Shown here: positions 28,742-41,981 of the stretch, piece by piece
How positions within the stretch are numbered: the first letter of the stretch is position 1
Layout of the letters: each line of letters starts with the position of its first letter
From: an uncultured Flavobacteriaceae bacterium
Lineage (GTDB): Bacteria; Bacteroidota; Bacteroidia; Flavobacteriales; Flavobacteriaceae
Direction: 5' to 3'
DNA: 64,000 nt
Assembly: GCA_938092005.1 (NCBI GenBank)
Contig: CALKOU010000001.1
Coordinates: 62,001-126,000, forward strand
Program-made: the position numbers and the translations under genes
The notes under the pieces: generated by a model
What the model was told of the DNA's origin: nothing
The model's input: only the letters and a program-made list of their open reading frames with translations
Database searches by the model: none

Positions 28742-30841
28742 ATGTCTGCATTATTGCAAAAACCGATTGATTATTTGAAGGGAGTTGGTCCTAACAGAGC
28801 ACAATTACTTAAAAAAGAATTGGGGCTGCATACGTTGCAAGACCTGCTGTATTTCTTTCCGCATCGTTATATAGACAGAAGCAAGTACTATACCCCTGGA
28901 CAATTACCCCAAACAACCGCCGATGTTCAGGTGTTGGGAACCATTACTCACATCGAAACCGTAAAACAAAAGCGTGGTAGCCGTTTGGTGGCTACGTTTT
29001 CAGATGGGCAACATAGCATGGAACTGGTTTGGTTCAGAGGTCATCAATGGATTCAAAAATCGCTACAGCGCAATACCCCATACATGGCTTTTGGCAGACT
29101 TAACTGGTTTGGAAAAAAGTGTTCCATTCCACACCCAGAGCTTGAGCTAGTTGAAGATCACGAAAAACGAAAAGGCAACTTTCAGGCCGTTTATCACAGT
29201 ACCGAAAACCTTAGTAAAAGTGGTATCTCACAACGGGTATTGCGTCAAATTGTAGCCCATTTGTTTGATGAAATACAAAACAAAGTACACGAAGTTTTAT
29301 CAGATGAAATGCGCAATAAATATCGTTTGATCGAAAAAAACAAAGCACTTCACGCCATCCATTTTCCAAAGTCACAAGAAGGGTTAGCGCAAGCGCAATA
29401 TCGAATGAAATTTGAAGAGTTGTTTTTTGTTCAACTTCAATTAGGCTTAAAAAAACGTCATCGAAAAGAACGCTTAAAAGGGATTCCATTCCCAAAAATT
29501 GGTTCGCTGTTTAATACTTTTTTTCACGACTACTTACCCTTCCCATTAACGGAGGCACAAAAGCGCGTAATTCGTGAAATTCGCACTGATTTAAACAGCT
29601 CCGCACAAATGAATCGGTTATTGCAGGGAGATGTTGGTTCTGGAAAAACAATAGTTGCAGTGCTTTGTATGCTCATGGCTTTAGACAATACCATGCAAGC
29701 CACCTTGGTTGCGCCAACCGAGATTTTAGCGCAGCAACATTACAGTACAATTCATGCATTGCTTGAACCCCTTGGTATCGAAGTTGGGCTTTTAACAGGT
29801 TCGAAAACAAAAAAAGAGCGTGCACCTTTGCTTGAACAATTAGCAAGTGGGCAATTGCAAATTCTTATTGGCACTCATGCTGTATTCGAAGAGCCTGTTA
29901 CTTTTCATCAATTGGGATTAGCGATAATAGATGAACAGCACAGATTTGGCGTGGCACAACGTGCCAAATTATGGCGAAAAAATAGCATTCCGCCTAACAT
30001 ATTGGTAATGACGGCTACCCCTATTCCAAGAACCTTAGCCATGACTGCCTATGGGGATTTGGATTTGTCGGTAATCGATGAACTTCCGCCAGGAAGAAAA
30101 CCCATCACAACCCTTCACAGATTTGACAGTAAGCGGTTGGCGGTGTTTCAATTTATGCGTGAAGAAATCAGTAAAGGGCGGCAAGTATATGTGGTATATC
30201 CACTAATTCAAGAATCTAAAGCATTGGATTACAAAGATTTGATGGATGGCTATGAAAGCATTGTTCGTGATTTCCCAATGCCAGATTATCAGGTAAGCAT
30301 CGTGCATGGTAAAATGAACGCCAAGGATAAGACATATGAAATGGAGCGCTTTGCATCTGGAAAAACACAAATCATGGTCGCCACAACGGTTATTGAAGTA
30401 GGCGTAAATGTTCCCAACGCCAGCATCATGATTATTGAGAGTGCCGAGCGTTTTGGACTATCGCAACTGCATCAATTAAGAGGACGTGTAGGTCGTGGAG
30501 CAAATAAAAGCTATTGTATTTTAATGACGGGTTCTAAGTTAAGTCAAGATGCACAAACCCGCATACAAACCATGGTCAGAACACAAGACGGCTTTGAATT
30601 GGCAGAAGTGGATTTGTCACTACGAGGACCTGGCGATGTCATGGGCACACAACAAAGCGGCGTACTCCCCTTCTTAATCGCTGATCTAAAAAAAGACGTA
30701 GACATCCTTAAAACCGTGCGACATGCTGTTGACGAATTGCTTCAAAACGATCCAGAATTGAAAGGTCAAACAAGCGCAAACGTAAAGATGGCACTTAGCT
30801 TATCTCAACAAGGAAAAAGTATTTGGAAGTACATCGGATGA
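28742..30841 (+). CDS. recG: ATP-dependent DNA helicase RecG
   Basis: RLLQGDVGSGKTIVAVLCMLMAL, ATPIPRTLAMTAYGDLDLSVIDELPPGRKPI, QLRGRVGRG. Confidence 0.96.
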   Translation: MSALLQKPIDYLKGVGPNRAQLLKKELGLHTLQDLLYFFPHRYIDRSKYYTPGQLPQTTADVQVLGTITHIETVKQKRGSRLVATFSDGQHSMELVWFRGHQWIQKSLQRNTPYMAFGRLNWFGKKCSIPHPELELVEDHEKRKGNFQAVYHSTENLSKSGISQRVLRQIVAHLFDEIQNKVHEVLSDEMRNKYRLIEKNKALHAIHFPKSQEGLAQAQYRMKFEELFFVQLQLGLKKRHRKERLKGIPFPKIGSLFNTFFHDYLPFPLTEAQKRVIREIRTDLNSSAQMNRLLQGDVGSGKTIVAVLCMLMALDNTMQATLVAPTEILAQQHYSTIHALLEPLGIEVGLLTGSKTKKERAPLLEQLASGQLQILIGTHAVFEEPVTFHQLGLAIIDEQHRFGVAQRAKLWRKNSIPPNILVMTATPIPRTLAMTAYGDLDLSVIDELPPGRKPITTLHRFDSKRLAVFQFMREEISKGRQVYVVYPLIQESKALDYKDLMDGYESIVRDFPMPDYQVSIVHGKMNAKDKTYEMERFASGKTQIMVATTVIEVGVNVPNASIMIIESAERFGLSQLHQLRGRVGRGANKSYCILMTGSKLSQDAQTRIQTMVRTQDGFELAEVDLSLRGPGDVMGTQQSGVLPFLIADLKKDVDILKTVRHAVDELLQNDPELKGQTSANVKMALSLSQQGKSIWKYIG

Positions 30842-30842
30842 A

Positions 30843-30872
30843 TTGTGTACTAAAAACATCGGTGTATCTTTG
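30843..30872 (+). promoter_or_regulatory. Bacteroidota-type promoter for pheT
   Basis: TTG (30843-30845), 19-bp spacer, TATCTTTG (30865-30872); pheT ATG at 30890. Confidence 0.6.
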
Positions 30873-30889
30873 CTACTCAAATAATAATC

Positions 30890-33298
30890 ATGCACATTTC
30901 GTTCAACTGGCTCCGTGATTTCATTCAAACCGACTTAAGCGCTTCGGATACAAGCACCATACTTACAGATTTGGGCTTAGAAGTTGAGGGAATTGAACAG
31001 TATCAATCCATTCCAGGAGGTCTTGAAGGTGTTGTTATTGGAAAAGTTCTATCCTGTGAAAAACATCCCAATGCAGACAAATTAAAAATCACGCAAGTTG
31101 ATATTGGTGAAGATGCACCCGTTCAAATTGTTTGTGGTGCACCTAACGTAGCTGCGGGGCAAACCGTTCCCGTTGCCACTGTTGGAACCAAACTTTATAC
31201 AAGCACTGGAGAATCCTTTGAAATTAAAAAGAGTAAAATTAGAGGAGCGTCAAGTCATGGGATGATTTGTGCTGAGGATGAATTGGGACTTGGTCAAAGC
31301 CATGACGGCATTATGGTTCTTGAAAACCATCACAAAGCAGGAAAACCTTGCAAAGATGTTTTTGAAATTGTAACGGACGAAACTTTTGAAATTGGATTAA
31401 CACCTAATCGCTCCGATGCGATGAGTCACTATGGCGTAGCGCGTGATTTACGTGCTGCTTTATCGCAAAGAGAAGACACAACAACCTTAATAACCCCTTC
31501 AATCAGTTCGTTTCATACTGACAACTATAAAGGAGCCATCAAGATTGATGTTTGTGATTATGATGCTGCACCGCGTTACTGTGGGTTACGCATTTCTGGG
31601 GTTGAAGTAAAACCTTCTCCCGAACATATTCAACATCGCTTAAAAGCAATTGGATTAAAACCTATCAATAATATTGTAGATGCGACAAACTACGTGTTGC
31701 ATGAACTCGGACAACCCTTACATGCTTTTGATGCAGCAAAAATAGGTAGTGGTGTGGTGCGTGTTCAAAAACTTAAAGAAGGAACACCGTTTGTTACCCT
31801 CGATGGTGTAGAACGAAAACTCAGCAGCGAAGACTTGGTTATTTGTAACGGAGACACCCCCATGTGTCTTGCAGGTGTTTTTGGCGGGTTTGAGTCGGGT
31901 GTTACAGCGCAAACAACAGAAATCTTTCTGGAAAGCGCTTATTTTGATCCCGTAAGTATTCGTAAAACAGCAAAACGCCACGGACTTAGCACGGATGCAT
32001 CCTTTAGGTACGAACGCGGCATTGATATTGAGTTGGTTAAATATGCACTCAAGAGAGCAGCTATCCTTATTCAAGAAGTTGCTGGTGGTGTTGTTAGTTC
32101 AGAAATCATTGACGAATATCCCAATAAGCATGAGCCCCATCAAGTACTGTTAAAATACGACTACATAAATGCGCTGATTGGTCACGAGATTCCTAGAGAA
32201 AAAATCAAGAAAATCATACAGGACTTAGATATCAAAATTGCGCATGTTACGGAAACATCGGTTGGCTTGGAAGTTCCCACCTATCGTGCTGACGTACGTC
32301 GTCCGGCAGATATTGTTGAAGAAGTGTTACGCGTGTATGGCTATAACAACATTCCTACTGGAAATAAACTTAACAGCTCTATTCCAGACACCATTAAAAA
32401 CAAGCAGCACAGACTGCAAACACGTATTGCACAGCAACTTGTTGCGCAAGGGTTTTACGAGATTTACAACAACTCGTTAACCACTCCAAAACACGGACAT
32501 GATGTAGATAGCATGGTACAAATCCTAAATCCATTGAGCAGCGAGCTTTCGGTTATGCGTACTAATCTTATTTATGGCATGTTGGAAGCGGTGCAATTTA
32601 ACAGCAACAGACAGCAACAAAATTTACGCTTTTTTGAATTTGGAAACAGCTATCATAAAACAAGCAACGGAACAAATCAAGTTTCCACACTTGGGCTTAT
32701 TGTAACCGGAAATCAGTTGCAGAATAGCTGGACATCAACAGAACAAAAATCCGACTTTTTCTTTATGAAAGGAGTCGTCAACGCATTGTTGGACAGGCTT
32801 GGTCTTAACGCCAAAGAAACCCCGAGTAAGAATCCATTTTTTAAAGAAAGCATTGATCTTAGTATAGGACAGACAATAATTGGCACCTACGGCTGGGTAA
32901 ACACATCACACTTTGAATCTCTTTCTATTGATCAAGATGTGTTTGCATGTACGTTAGCGATCGAAACGCTTTCAACTTATGTGAAAGAAAATATTAAAGT
33001 CAAAACGTTATCAAAGTTTCCTTCTGTGTCTCGTGATCTTGCACTATTGGTTGATCAAAGCACAACATTTGAAGAGTTGTATCAAATTGCATTCAAGACA
33101 GAAAGAAATTTATTGGAAGCCGTTGGCTTATTTGATGTGTTTACAGGAAAAGGAATACCTGAAGGAAAAAAATCATATGCATTAAACTTTAGACTTGGGG
33201 ACAAGCATAAAACACTTACCGACAAGCAGATTGATAAAACCATGCAACGAATTGCACAGCAATACAACAAACAGCTAGGTGCAGAACTGAGACAGTAA
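30890..33298 (+). CDS. pheT: Phenylalanine--tRNA ligase subunit beta
   Basis: MHISFNWLRDFIQTDLSA, HPNADKLKITQVDIG, B3/B4 and FDX-ACB domains (SKFPSVSRDLALLVD). Confidence 0.96.
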   Translation: MHISFNWLRDFIQTDLSASDTSTILTDLGLEVEGIEQYQSIPGGLEGVVIGKVLSCEKHPNADKLKITQVDIGEDAPVQIVCGAPNVAAGQTVPVATVGTKLYTSTGESFEIKKSKIRGASSHGMICAEDELGLGQSHDGIMVLENHHKAGKPCKDVFEIVTDETFEIGLTPNRSDAMSHYGVARDLRAALSQREDTTTLITPSISSFHTDNYKGAIKIDVCDYDAAPRYCGLRISGVEVKPSPEHIQHRLKAIGLKPINNIVDATNYVLHELGQPLHAFDAAKIGSGVVRVQKLKEGTPFVTLDGVERKLSSEDLVICNGDTPMCLAGVFGGFESGVTAQTTEIFLESAYFDPVSIRKTAKRHGLSTDASFRYERGIDIELVKYALKRAAILIQEVAGGVVSSEIIDEYPNKHEPHQVLLKYDYINALIGHEIPREKIKKIIQDLDIKIAHVTETSVGLEVPTYRADVRRPADIVEEVLRVYGYNNIPTGNKLNSSIPDTIKNKQHRLQTRIAQQLVAQGFYEIYNNSLTTPKHGHDVDSMVQILNPLSSELSVMRTNLIYGMLEAVQFNSNRQQQNLRFFEFGNSYHKTSNGTNQVSTLGLIVTGNQLQNSWTSTEQKSDFFFMKGVVNALLDRLGLNAKETPSKNPFFKESIDLSIGQTIIGTYGWVNTSHFESLSIDQDVFACTLAIETLSTYVKENIKVKTLSKFPSVSRDLALLVDQSTTFEELYQIAFKTERNLLEAVGLFDVFTGKGIPEGKKSYALNFRLGDKHKTLTDKQIDKTMQRIAQQYNKQLGAELRQ

Positions 33299-33322
33299 TT
33301 GTGTTTACCCGTCGTTAAACAA

Positions 33323-33352
33323 TTGATTGTTTGATAGTTATGTGTATATTTG
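33323..33352 (+). promoter_or_regulatory. Bacteroidota-type promoter
   Basis: TTG (33323-33325), 19-bp spacer, TATATTTG (33345-33352), ATG at 33365. Confidence 0.6.
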
Positions 33353-33364
33353 AGGGTTGCTAAA

Positions 33365-34008
33365 ATGAAAAATATGTTTGCGTCTACGGATATTCATCAG
33401 AAATTAAATACGATTAAAGCGGTTGATCGTCAGCCAATACCTACTACATCACAAAATGGGTTTGATATTGATAAAATAGACGGAACTCGCGTATATCATA
33501 TCAGTCAAATAAAGAAAATTTGCATTGACTATAGGTTGCGATTTTTAGATGCAACGCTATTCAAAGGAAGTTTTCCTGTTGAAGCTATAGATCAAATTCA
33601 AGCCATAGAAAACGCTCACAACACAACACTTCGAGATTTAAAAATAATGGCGCCTTCTAAGTTGTTTAAACTTGAAAATGCAGATGACCCCTTGTTGTTT
33701 GCTCCCATGGGAAATGGATATTATTATTTAATTCATCAATGGGGAGACGACCTTCATCCACTTCGAAAAGCAATGGTTTGGCCGTTTAAGAATATCATTA
33801 CCATGTGTGTTTCATTGCTGGTGATAAGTTTTTTGCTCAGTTTTTTTGTACCCATAAGCTTGTTTACCCCTAACCCAACAACAAGCCACTTTATCATGAT
33901 TTATTTTTTCATGTTTAAATCTGTTGCGGCCATCGTAATCTATTACACGTTTGCGCGTGGAAAAAATTTTAACCGTGCTATTTGGAATAGCAAATATTAC
34001 AACAACTA

Positions 34009-34009
<1 letters not shown>
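33365..34009 (+). CDS. Conserved membrane protein of unknown function
   Basis: MKNMFASTDIHQKLNTIKAVDRQPIP..., two C-terminal TM helices. Confidence 0.75.
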
Positions 34010-35834
<1,825 letters not shown>

Positions 35835-35853
35835 TTAATTTTTTGCAAAAATA

Positions 35854-35884
35854 TAAAAGCCCACAGAACTTCTGTGAGCTTTTT
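35854..35884 (-). terminator. Terminator downstream of the transaldolase gene
   Basis: AAAAGCCCACAGAACTTCTGTGAGCTTTT inverted repeat flanked by A/T runs. Confidence 0.75.
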
Positions 35885-35903
35885 ACATATGATTCGTTAT
35901 GAA

Positions 35904-36557
35904 TTAGTTTCCCTTCTTGTGATCCGCTAAAAATTTTGCAAGACCAATATCTGTAAGGGGATGTTTTGCCAAACCTACAATTGCACTTAAGGGACCAGTC
36001 ATGACATCAGCGCCAATGTGTGCACAATCAATAACGTGCATGGTGTGGCGTACAGAAGCTGCTAGGATTTCGGTTGTGTAATCGTAGTTATCATAAATAT
36101 TTCTGATGTCTTCAATAAGCTGTAACCCATCTGTTGAAACATCGTCCAAACGTCCAATAAATGGTGAAACATAGGTTGCTCCTGCCTTCGCTGCCAAAAG
36201 CGCCTGACCAGAAGAGAACACCAATGTACAGTTTGTTTTAATGCCTTTATCCGAAAAATACTTAATCGCTTTAATCCCCTCAAGAATCATTGGGATTTTA
36301 ACTACAATTTGTGGATGTAGGGCTGCAAGTGCCTCCCCTTCTGCAATCATGCCCTCAAAATCGGTGGCAATCACTTCAGCAGAAACATCTCCTTCTACAA
36401 TATCACAAATAGCTTTGTAGTGGGCAATGATGTTATCCTGCCCGGTAATGCCTTCTTTGGCCATTAAAGACGGGTTTGTAGTTACCCCATCTAATATACC
36501 TAAGGATTGTGCTTCTTTGATTTGATCTAAGTTGGCGGTGTCGATAAAAAACTTCAT
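35904..36557 (-). CDS. fsa: Fructose-6-phosphate aldolase / transaldolase-like protein
   Basis: [52 protein letters not shown]. Confidence 0.93.
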   Translation of the reverse strand: MKFFIDTANLDQIKEAQSLGILDGVTTNPSLMAKEGITGQDNIIAHYKAICDIVEGDVSAEVIATDFEGMIAEGEALAALHPQIVVKIPMILEGIKAIKYFSDKGIKTNCTLVFSSGQALLAAKAGATYVSPFIGRLDDVSTDGLQLIEDIRNIYDNYDYTTEILAASVRHTMHVIDCAHIGADVMTGPLSAIVGLAKHPLTDIGLAKFLADHKKGN

Positions 36558-36561
36558 ATGT

Positions 36562-37374
36562 CTAATTTAAATTGTAAAAGGATGCGATTATAGTTTCATA
36601 CATGCGCTGTGGAAGTATAAATTTAATGACTGGCGAAAGCACCTCCAATAAAGGGCCGACAGTGTAATGAGGCTTCAAACGTTTTGTATGAATAAGTTTT
36701 TCAATTCTTTTTGCAACAGCTAAAGGAGGAAGTCCTTTTTCCACATGATTGTTCATGTCGGCTATTGCTTCTTTATACTGTTGGTAATACACCGATTTTT
36801 CTAAAAGAGGGGCGTAATAGCGATTATCGGCTATTGCGGTTTTAATGGACCCTGGAGACAAGACCGTACATTGAATGGGTGTATGGCGAAGTTCCAGCCG
36901 TAAACTCTCAGAAACACGCATCAATGCTGCTTTTGATGCAGAATAAACACTTCTAAAAGGCAAACCGTTGGCACCAGCAATGGAAGCAACATTTATAATC
37001 AAGCCAGACTGTTGCTTGTGCATATGCACTAAGCTGTGTTGCATCACACGAATAGGCCCCTTTAAATTGGTATCAAATACGTTTTCTAAAGGCTCCATAC
37101 TAAATTCTTCAAGGGGACCTGCCATTCCCATTCCAGCGTTATTAATGAGCACATCCAAGCGGTTGTGTTCTGCCACCACTGTGTCTATTGCTTTCTTAAC
37201 AGCAGCAGTATCTAAAACATCCATGGCAATAAGTGGAAAAGGGTGGTTAGGATACTTTTTTGGGTTTCTACTTGTTCCTATTACTTGATAGTGTAACGAA
37301 GAAAGGTGTTGGCCAATTGCTAGACCTATTCCTGAAGAGGCACCTGTAATGAGAACAACGCGTGAGTTTTTCAT
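36562..37374 (-). CDS. SDR family oxidoreductase
   Basis: [41 protein letters not shown]. Confidence 0.92.
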   Translation of the reverse strand: MKNSRVVLITGASSGIGLAIGQHLSSLHYQVIGTSRNPKKYPNHPFPLIAMDVLDTAAVKKAIDTVVAEHNRLDVLINNAGMGMAGPLEEFSMEPLENVFDTNLKGPIRVMQHSLVHMHKQQSGLIINVASIAGANGLPFRSVYSASKAALMRVSESLRLELRHTPIQCTVLSPGSIKTAIADNRYYAPLLEKSVYYQQYKEAIADMNNHVEKGLPPLAVAKRIEKLIHTKRLKPHYTVGPLLEVLSPVIKFILPQRMYETIIASFYNLN

Positions 37375-37478
37375 AAAAAAAAGGCAGGCTACCTACAGCA
37401 CACCGCTACGACCGCTTACCCTTGCTGCGTTTCCGCCCTGGGGGAATTCAGCAGGAGCTGGTTGTGTAGAACCTGCCC
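37375..37478 (-). ncRNA. ffs: Small bacterial signal recognition particle RNA (4.5S-like)
   Basis: Reverse strand: GGGCAGGTTCTACACAACCAGCTCCTGCTGAATTCCCCCAGGGCGGAAACGCAGCAAGGGTAAGCGGTCGTAGCGGTGTGCTGTAGGTAGCCTGCC-T8; conserved CAGGGCGGAAACGCAGCAAGGGTAAGC core, GGCAGG/CCTGCC terminal stem. Confidence 0.93.
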
Positions 37479-37482
37479 GGTA

Positions 37483-37490
37483 CAAATATA
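37483..37490 (-). promoter_or_regulatory. -7 element for the SRP RNA
   Basis: CAAATATA on + (TATATTTG on -), 4 nt before the predicted 5' end of the RNA. Confidence 0.65.
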
Positions 37491-37549
37491 GGGGCTTTCC
37501 ATATTTTATTATGAACATAATTCATATTTTTAAACAATATATTTGCGCT

Positions 37550-38572
37550 ATGAGATTTCACACGTTAACCTATTTAATTGTTGCCCTATTTATAGTTAGC
37601 GCTTGTTCGTCGAAACAATCGGTACCTTATAAAATCATCACAACATCACAATCTAAAAACCCTACCGTTACGGATACCATCTTTTTAAAACTAAATAGTT
37701 TAGAGGGTATTAAATCACACGAATTTTTCGTTGCGGGCACCCCCTTAAAAACAGCTTATGTCATTCCCTCAAAAACAGGCGAACAAACAGTAACAGCTGT
37801 AATTAAAACTGAAAGCGGAACACAAGAAGTAACCAAAAATATTCGGGTATATGCGCCTGACAAACCTAAAGTATACACCTACGATCTCGTGAATACATAC
37901 CCCCACGATATTAATGCTTACACACAAGGGTTAGAATTTGTTGGTGACATACTGTACGAAAGCACAGGACAATACGGAGCTTCATCATTGCGAAAAGTAA
38001 ACTATAAATCAGGAGAAGTTATTCAAAAACTGCCCATTGACAAGACGTATTTTGCCGAAGGAATTACACATTTAAACGGTAAAATCATTCAGCTTACGTG
38101 GAAAGAAAATGTTGGTTTTGTTTATAATGCAAATGACTTAACGCTTGAAAAATCATTCTCGTACACCAAAAGCCCTGAGGGTTGGGGACTTTGTAACGAT
38201 GGAAAGTTCCTTTACAAAACAGATGGAAGTCAAAAGCTATGGACGCTAGACCCAAATACGTTTAAGGAATTAAATAGTGTCGATATTGTGACACACAACA
38301 ACTTTATTTCGAAAGTAAATGAACTGGAATACGTTGATGGCTTTGTCTATGCAAACACATATCAATTTAATAAAGACGTTGTTATCATTATTAATTCGAG
38401 TTCTGGGATTGTTTCTGGAGTGGTTGATTTTTCAGGACTCAAAAAACAGGTGACGCAACACAATAAACTAGATGTTTTTAATGGCATCGCTTATCATCCT
38501 ACACGAAAAACATTTTTTGTGACGGGTAAGTATTGGGATAAACTATTTGAAGTAAAAATCATTGAAAAATAA
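37550..38572 (+). CDS. Plant-type glutaminyl-peptide cyclotransferase, lipoprotein
   Basis: MRFHTLTYLIVALFIVSACSS lipobox; YDLVNTYPHDINAYTQGLEFVGDILYESTGQYGASSLRKVNYKSGEV; start at 37550, since the upstream extension covers the SRP RNA. Confidence 0.9.
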   Translation: MRFHTLTYLIVALFIVSACSSKQSVPYKIITTSQSKNPTVTDTIFLKLNSLEGIKSHEFFVAGTPLKTAYVIPSKTGEQTVTAVIKTESGTQEVTKNIRVYAPDKPKVYTYDLVNTYPHDINAYTQGLEFVGDILYESTGQYGASSLRKVNYKSGEVIQKLPIDKTYFAEGITHLNGKIIQLTWKENVGFVYNANDLTLEKSFSYTKSPEGWGLCNDGKFLYKTDGSQKLWTLDPNTFKELNSVDIVTHNNFISKVNELEYVDGFVYANTYQFNKDVVIIINSSSGIVSGVVDFSGLKKQVTQHNKLDVFNGIAYHPTRKTFFVTGKYWDKLFEVKIIEK

Positions 38573-40133
38573 GACAACACCCTTCTTGACACAGGTTTTA
38601 ATACTTGTGGGCGTGGTGCTGCTTAGCAGCATGTATAGCAGCTGTCGTAAAGACTTTAGTTTTCGCCCTGTTCAAACAAGTGAACTCCGTTTTAGCAGAG
38701 ATACCGTTTACCTAGATACGGTTTTTACCAATATCAGCTCTGCTACCTACACATTAAAGGTGTACAATACTTCTAACGACCCTGTTTCTATTCCTTCCAT
38801 TCAACTCAACAAAGGGGAAGCATCAAATTTCCGTCTCAATGTAGATGGTATGAGTGGAAAATCTTTTGCAAATGTTGAATTACTACCCAAAGACAGCATG
38901 TATGTGTATGTAGAAACTACTGCCGACATTCAAGAACTTACCACTAGCGGAACGCATTTTTTATATGAAGACAAGCTCCGTTTTTCAGATGCTGGAGAAG
39001 TAACACTCATGACATTAGTGCAAGATGCTGTGTTTTTGTACCCTGAAAAAGATGCGCAAGGAATCAAAGAAGGCATTCCACTTGGAGTGGATAACCAAGG
39101 AAATACGATTGGGATTGAAGGATTTTACCTCGATGATGACGAACTCATCTTTACTAATGAAAAACCTTATGTTGTTTATGGATATATGGGGATTCCTTCT
39201 GGAAAAACAGTTGTTTTTGAAGCAGGTGCCCGTGTACATTTTCATGAAAACTCCGGAATTATTGTTGCAAATGGGGCAACCATGCTTGTAAATGGCATGC
39301 CAAGTAATGATTCTGAAGCGCAGGAAGGGGAAGTTATTTTTGAAGGGGATAGACTAGAACCTATGTATGATTATATTCCAGGACAATGGGGCGTTATTTG
39401 GTTAACAGCAGGAAGCACGCAGCATAAATTTAATCACGCTACCATCAAAAATGCAACCGTTGGAATTCTAATGGACTATAATGATGAAGAAGCTACCCCT
39501 ACATTAACGTTAACCAACACACAAATTCATAACAGTGCTGCCATTAATCTTTGGGGAAAAACAGCACACATACTTGCCGAAAATAGCGTTTTTGGAACTG
39601 CTGGTCAGTCTTCATTTATTGGAAATATTGGTGGTAATTATCAATTCACGCACTGTACGTTTGCTAATTATTGGAACAAAGGGTTTAGAACTACCCCGGC
39701 AGTAATACTTAGCGATTACGCTGCTTTAAGCGACGGTACTAACTTTATACAGCCACTTTCAAAAGCCACTTTTGATAATTGTATCATAGCAGGAAATCAG
39801 TTGGTTGAGTTTATTGTAGAACAAGAAGGCACCGATCCGTTAAATTTCCACCTAAACCATACTGCTGTTCAATTTGAAAGCTCAAATACTGAAATTATCA
39901 ACAATCCCTTTTTTGATTGGAACGATACAACTCTATATAATCAAATTATTCGAAACGGAACACCAGCGTTTGTGCTATCGAACGAAAACGACCTACGTAT
40001 CTCACAAAAAAGTGACTTCATTGCAAAAGGCGATGAAACTGTCGGAGCAACAGTACCTATCGATTTGGCTGGAAAGTTTCGTACTGAAAAACCCGATATC
40101 GGGGCTTACCAACATGTTATCGTTGAAGATTAG
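38562..40133 (+). CDS. Lipoprotein with right-handed parallel beta-helix-like repeats
   Basis: [15 protein letters not shown] signal; repeats such as [36 protein letters not shown]; apparent TTG start overlapping the upstream gene. Confidence 0.75.
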   Translation: MKNKTTPFLTQVLILVGVVLLSSMYSSCRKDFSFRPVQTSELRFSRDTVYLDTVFTNISSATYTLKVYNTSNDPVSIPSIQLNKGEASNFRLNVDGMSGKSFANVELLPKDSMYVYVETTADIQELTTSGTHFLYEDKLRFSDAGEVTLMTLVQDAVFLYPEKDAQGIKEGIPLGVDNQGNTIGIEGFYLDDDELIFTNEKPYVVYGYMGIPSGKTVVFEAGARVHFHENSGIIVANGATMLVNGMPSNDSEAQEGEVIFEGDRLEPMYDYIPGQWGVIWLTAGSTQHKFNHATIKNATVGILMDYNDEEATPTLTLTNTQIHNSAAINLWGKTAHILAENSVFGTAGQSSFIGNIGGNYQFTHCTFANYWNKGFRTTPAVILSDYAALSDGTNFIQPLSKATFDNCIIAGNQLVEFIVEQEGTDPLNFHLNHTAVQFESSNTEIINNPFFDWNDTTLYNQIIRNGTPAFVLSNENDLRISQKSDFIAKGDETVGATVPIDLAGKFRTEKPDIGAYQHVIVED

Positions 40134-41410
40134 ACATTAAAAAGCGGGCGGTGCGCCATCATGCTGTGTACTTGATTAGCAACACCGGCAATTACCTTTT
40201 CATTTTCTGGATTTTGAATCACTTCATCAATAAGTGAAACAATAGGCTCCATATCGTTAGCTGTTAAACCTCTAGTTGTAATCGCTGCAGTCCCAAAACG
40301 GATTCCAGAGGTTACAAAAGGTGATTTATCGTCAAACGGCACCATGTTTTTGTTTGCTGTAATTTCTGCCTTAACCAATGCTTGTTCTGCTTGTTTACCC
40401 GAAATGTTTTTGTTGCGTAAATCCACTAACATCATGTGATTGTCTGTGCCTCCCGAAATAAGGTGGTATCCCCTATCAACAAATGCTTTTGCCATGGCTT
40501 GGGCATTTTCACGAACACGAAGCATGTAGTGTAAGAAATCATCTGTTAATGCTTCACCAAAAGCAATAGCCTTAGCACCAACAACATGTTCTAAAGGTCC
40601 CCCTTGGTTACCTGGGAAAACAGCCATATCCAATAAAGAGGACATCATACGTAAGTTTCCATTTTTGAATTTCAATCCAAAAGGATTTTCAAAATCCTGC
40701 CCCATCATCATCAACCCACCACGTGGCCCACGTAAGGTTTTATGTGTGGTGGTGGTTATCACGTGACAGTGTGGTAGCGGATCGTTTAAAATTCCTTTTG
40801 CAATGAGACCTGATGGATGCGAAATGTCTGCTAGAAGAAACGCGCCAACACTGTCGGCGATTTCTCTAAAACGCTTAAAATCAATGTCTCTTGAGTAAGC
40901 CGAAGCACCCGCAATAATCATATTGGGTTTTTCACGAGCGGCAATTTCTTCAATTACGTCATAATCCAAACGTCCTGTTTCTTTGTCAACGCCATAAAAA
41001 ACAGCATTATACAAGCGACCAGAAAAGTTTACAGGCGAACCATGTGTTAAGTGGCCGCCGTGTGATAAATCAAACCCCATTATTTTATCTCCAGGCTTAA
41101 TAAAAGCATGGTATACCGCTGTATTGGCTTGAGAACCTGAGTGTGGTTGTACATTAGCATACGCCGCACCAAATAATGCTTTTGCACGATCAATTGCAAT
41201 AGTTTCGATTTCATCTACTACCTCACAACCACCATAATATCGTTTACCTGGATATCCCTCGGCATATTTATTGGTAAGAATGGAGCCTGTAGCCTCCATA
41301 ACCTGTGGGCTCGTGAAGTTTTCAGAAGCAATGAGCTCAATTCCGCCAACCTGGCGTTGCTTTTCAGCTTCAATTAATTCAAAAATCTGATCGTCTCGTT
41401 GGATTTTCAT
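40130..41410 (-). CDS. glyA: Serine hydroxymethyltransferase
   Basis: [63 protein letters not shown]-lysine motif. Confidence 0.97.
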   Translation of the reverse strand: MKIQRDDQIFELIEAEKQRQVGGIELIASENFTSPQVMEATGSILTNKYAEGYPGKRYYGGCEVVDEIETIAIDRAKALFGAAYANVQPHSGSQANTAVYHAFIKPGDKIMGFDLSHGGHLTHGSPVNFSGRLYNAVFYGVDKETGRLDYDVIEEIAAREKPNMIIAGASAYSRDIDFKRFREIADSVGAFLLADISHPSGLIAKGILNDPLPHCHVITTTTHKTLRGPRGGLMMMGQDFENPFGLKFKNGNLRMMSSLLDMAVFPGNQGGPLEHVVGAKAIAFGEALTDDFLHYMLRVRENAQAMAKAFVDRGYHLISGGTDNHMMLVDLRNKNISGKQAEQALVKAEITANKNMVPFDDKSPFVTSGIRFGTAAITTRGLTANDMEPIVSLIDEVIQNPENEKVIAGVANQVHSMMAHRPLFNV

Positions 41411-41519
41411 AGCATAAATTATGAGGACAAAAATAGTAATCAGATTTGCAAATCACATCAAAAAATGGAGCATTTATTAAAAACAAATGAACATCAATAA
41501 GATGTTATACTTTTGCAAC

Positions 41520-41981
41520 ATGCAGAAGCAGGTTAACATAAAAAACAAACGAGCGCGTTTTGAGTACGAAATTATGGATCAGTACACCGCTGGTATCGTA
41601 CTTACAGGGACAGAAATCAAATCGATTCGTGCTGGCAAAGCCTCTATTGCTGAAAGTTTTTGCAGTTTTAATGATCAAGGAGAGCTTTTCATCATCAACA
41701 TGCATATTGAAGAGTACAGTCACGGAGGTTATGTTAATCATAAAACCAAAGGAGATCGAAAGTTGTTATTGCAGAAAAGAGAGCTTAAAAAACTCCTCAA
41801 AGACACACAAAATGTAGGGTTAACTATTGTACCGTTGAGTGTGTTTCTAACTGATAACGGATGGGCAAAAGTTCGGATTGCTTTAGCAAAAGGAAAGAAG
41901 ATTCACGACAAACGTGATACCATAAAAGATCGCGAAAACAAACGAAACCTAGACCGAGTGAAAAAGAATTTTCGGCGCTAA
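41520..41981 (+). CDS. smpB: SsrA-binding protein SmpB
   Basis: NIKNKRARFEYEIMDQYTAGIVLTGTEIKSIRAGKASIAESFC; ends RENKRNLDRVKKNFRR. Confidence 0.96.
   Translation: MQKQVNIKNKRARFEYEIMDQYTAGIVLTGTEIKSIRAGKASIAESFCSFNDQGELFIINMHIEEYSHGGYVNHKTKGDRKLLLQKRELKKLLKDTQNVGLTIVPLSVFLTDNGWAKVRIALAKGKKIHDKRDTIKDRENKRNLDRVKKNFRR

Noticed and set aside
37349-37549. N-terminal extension of the 37349..38572 ORF
   Set aside because: It runs across the SRP RNA gene; the lipoprotein signal peptide starts at ATG 37550.
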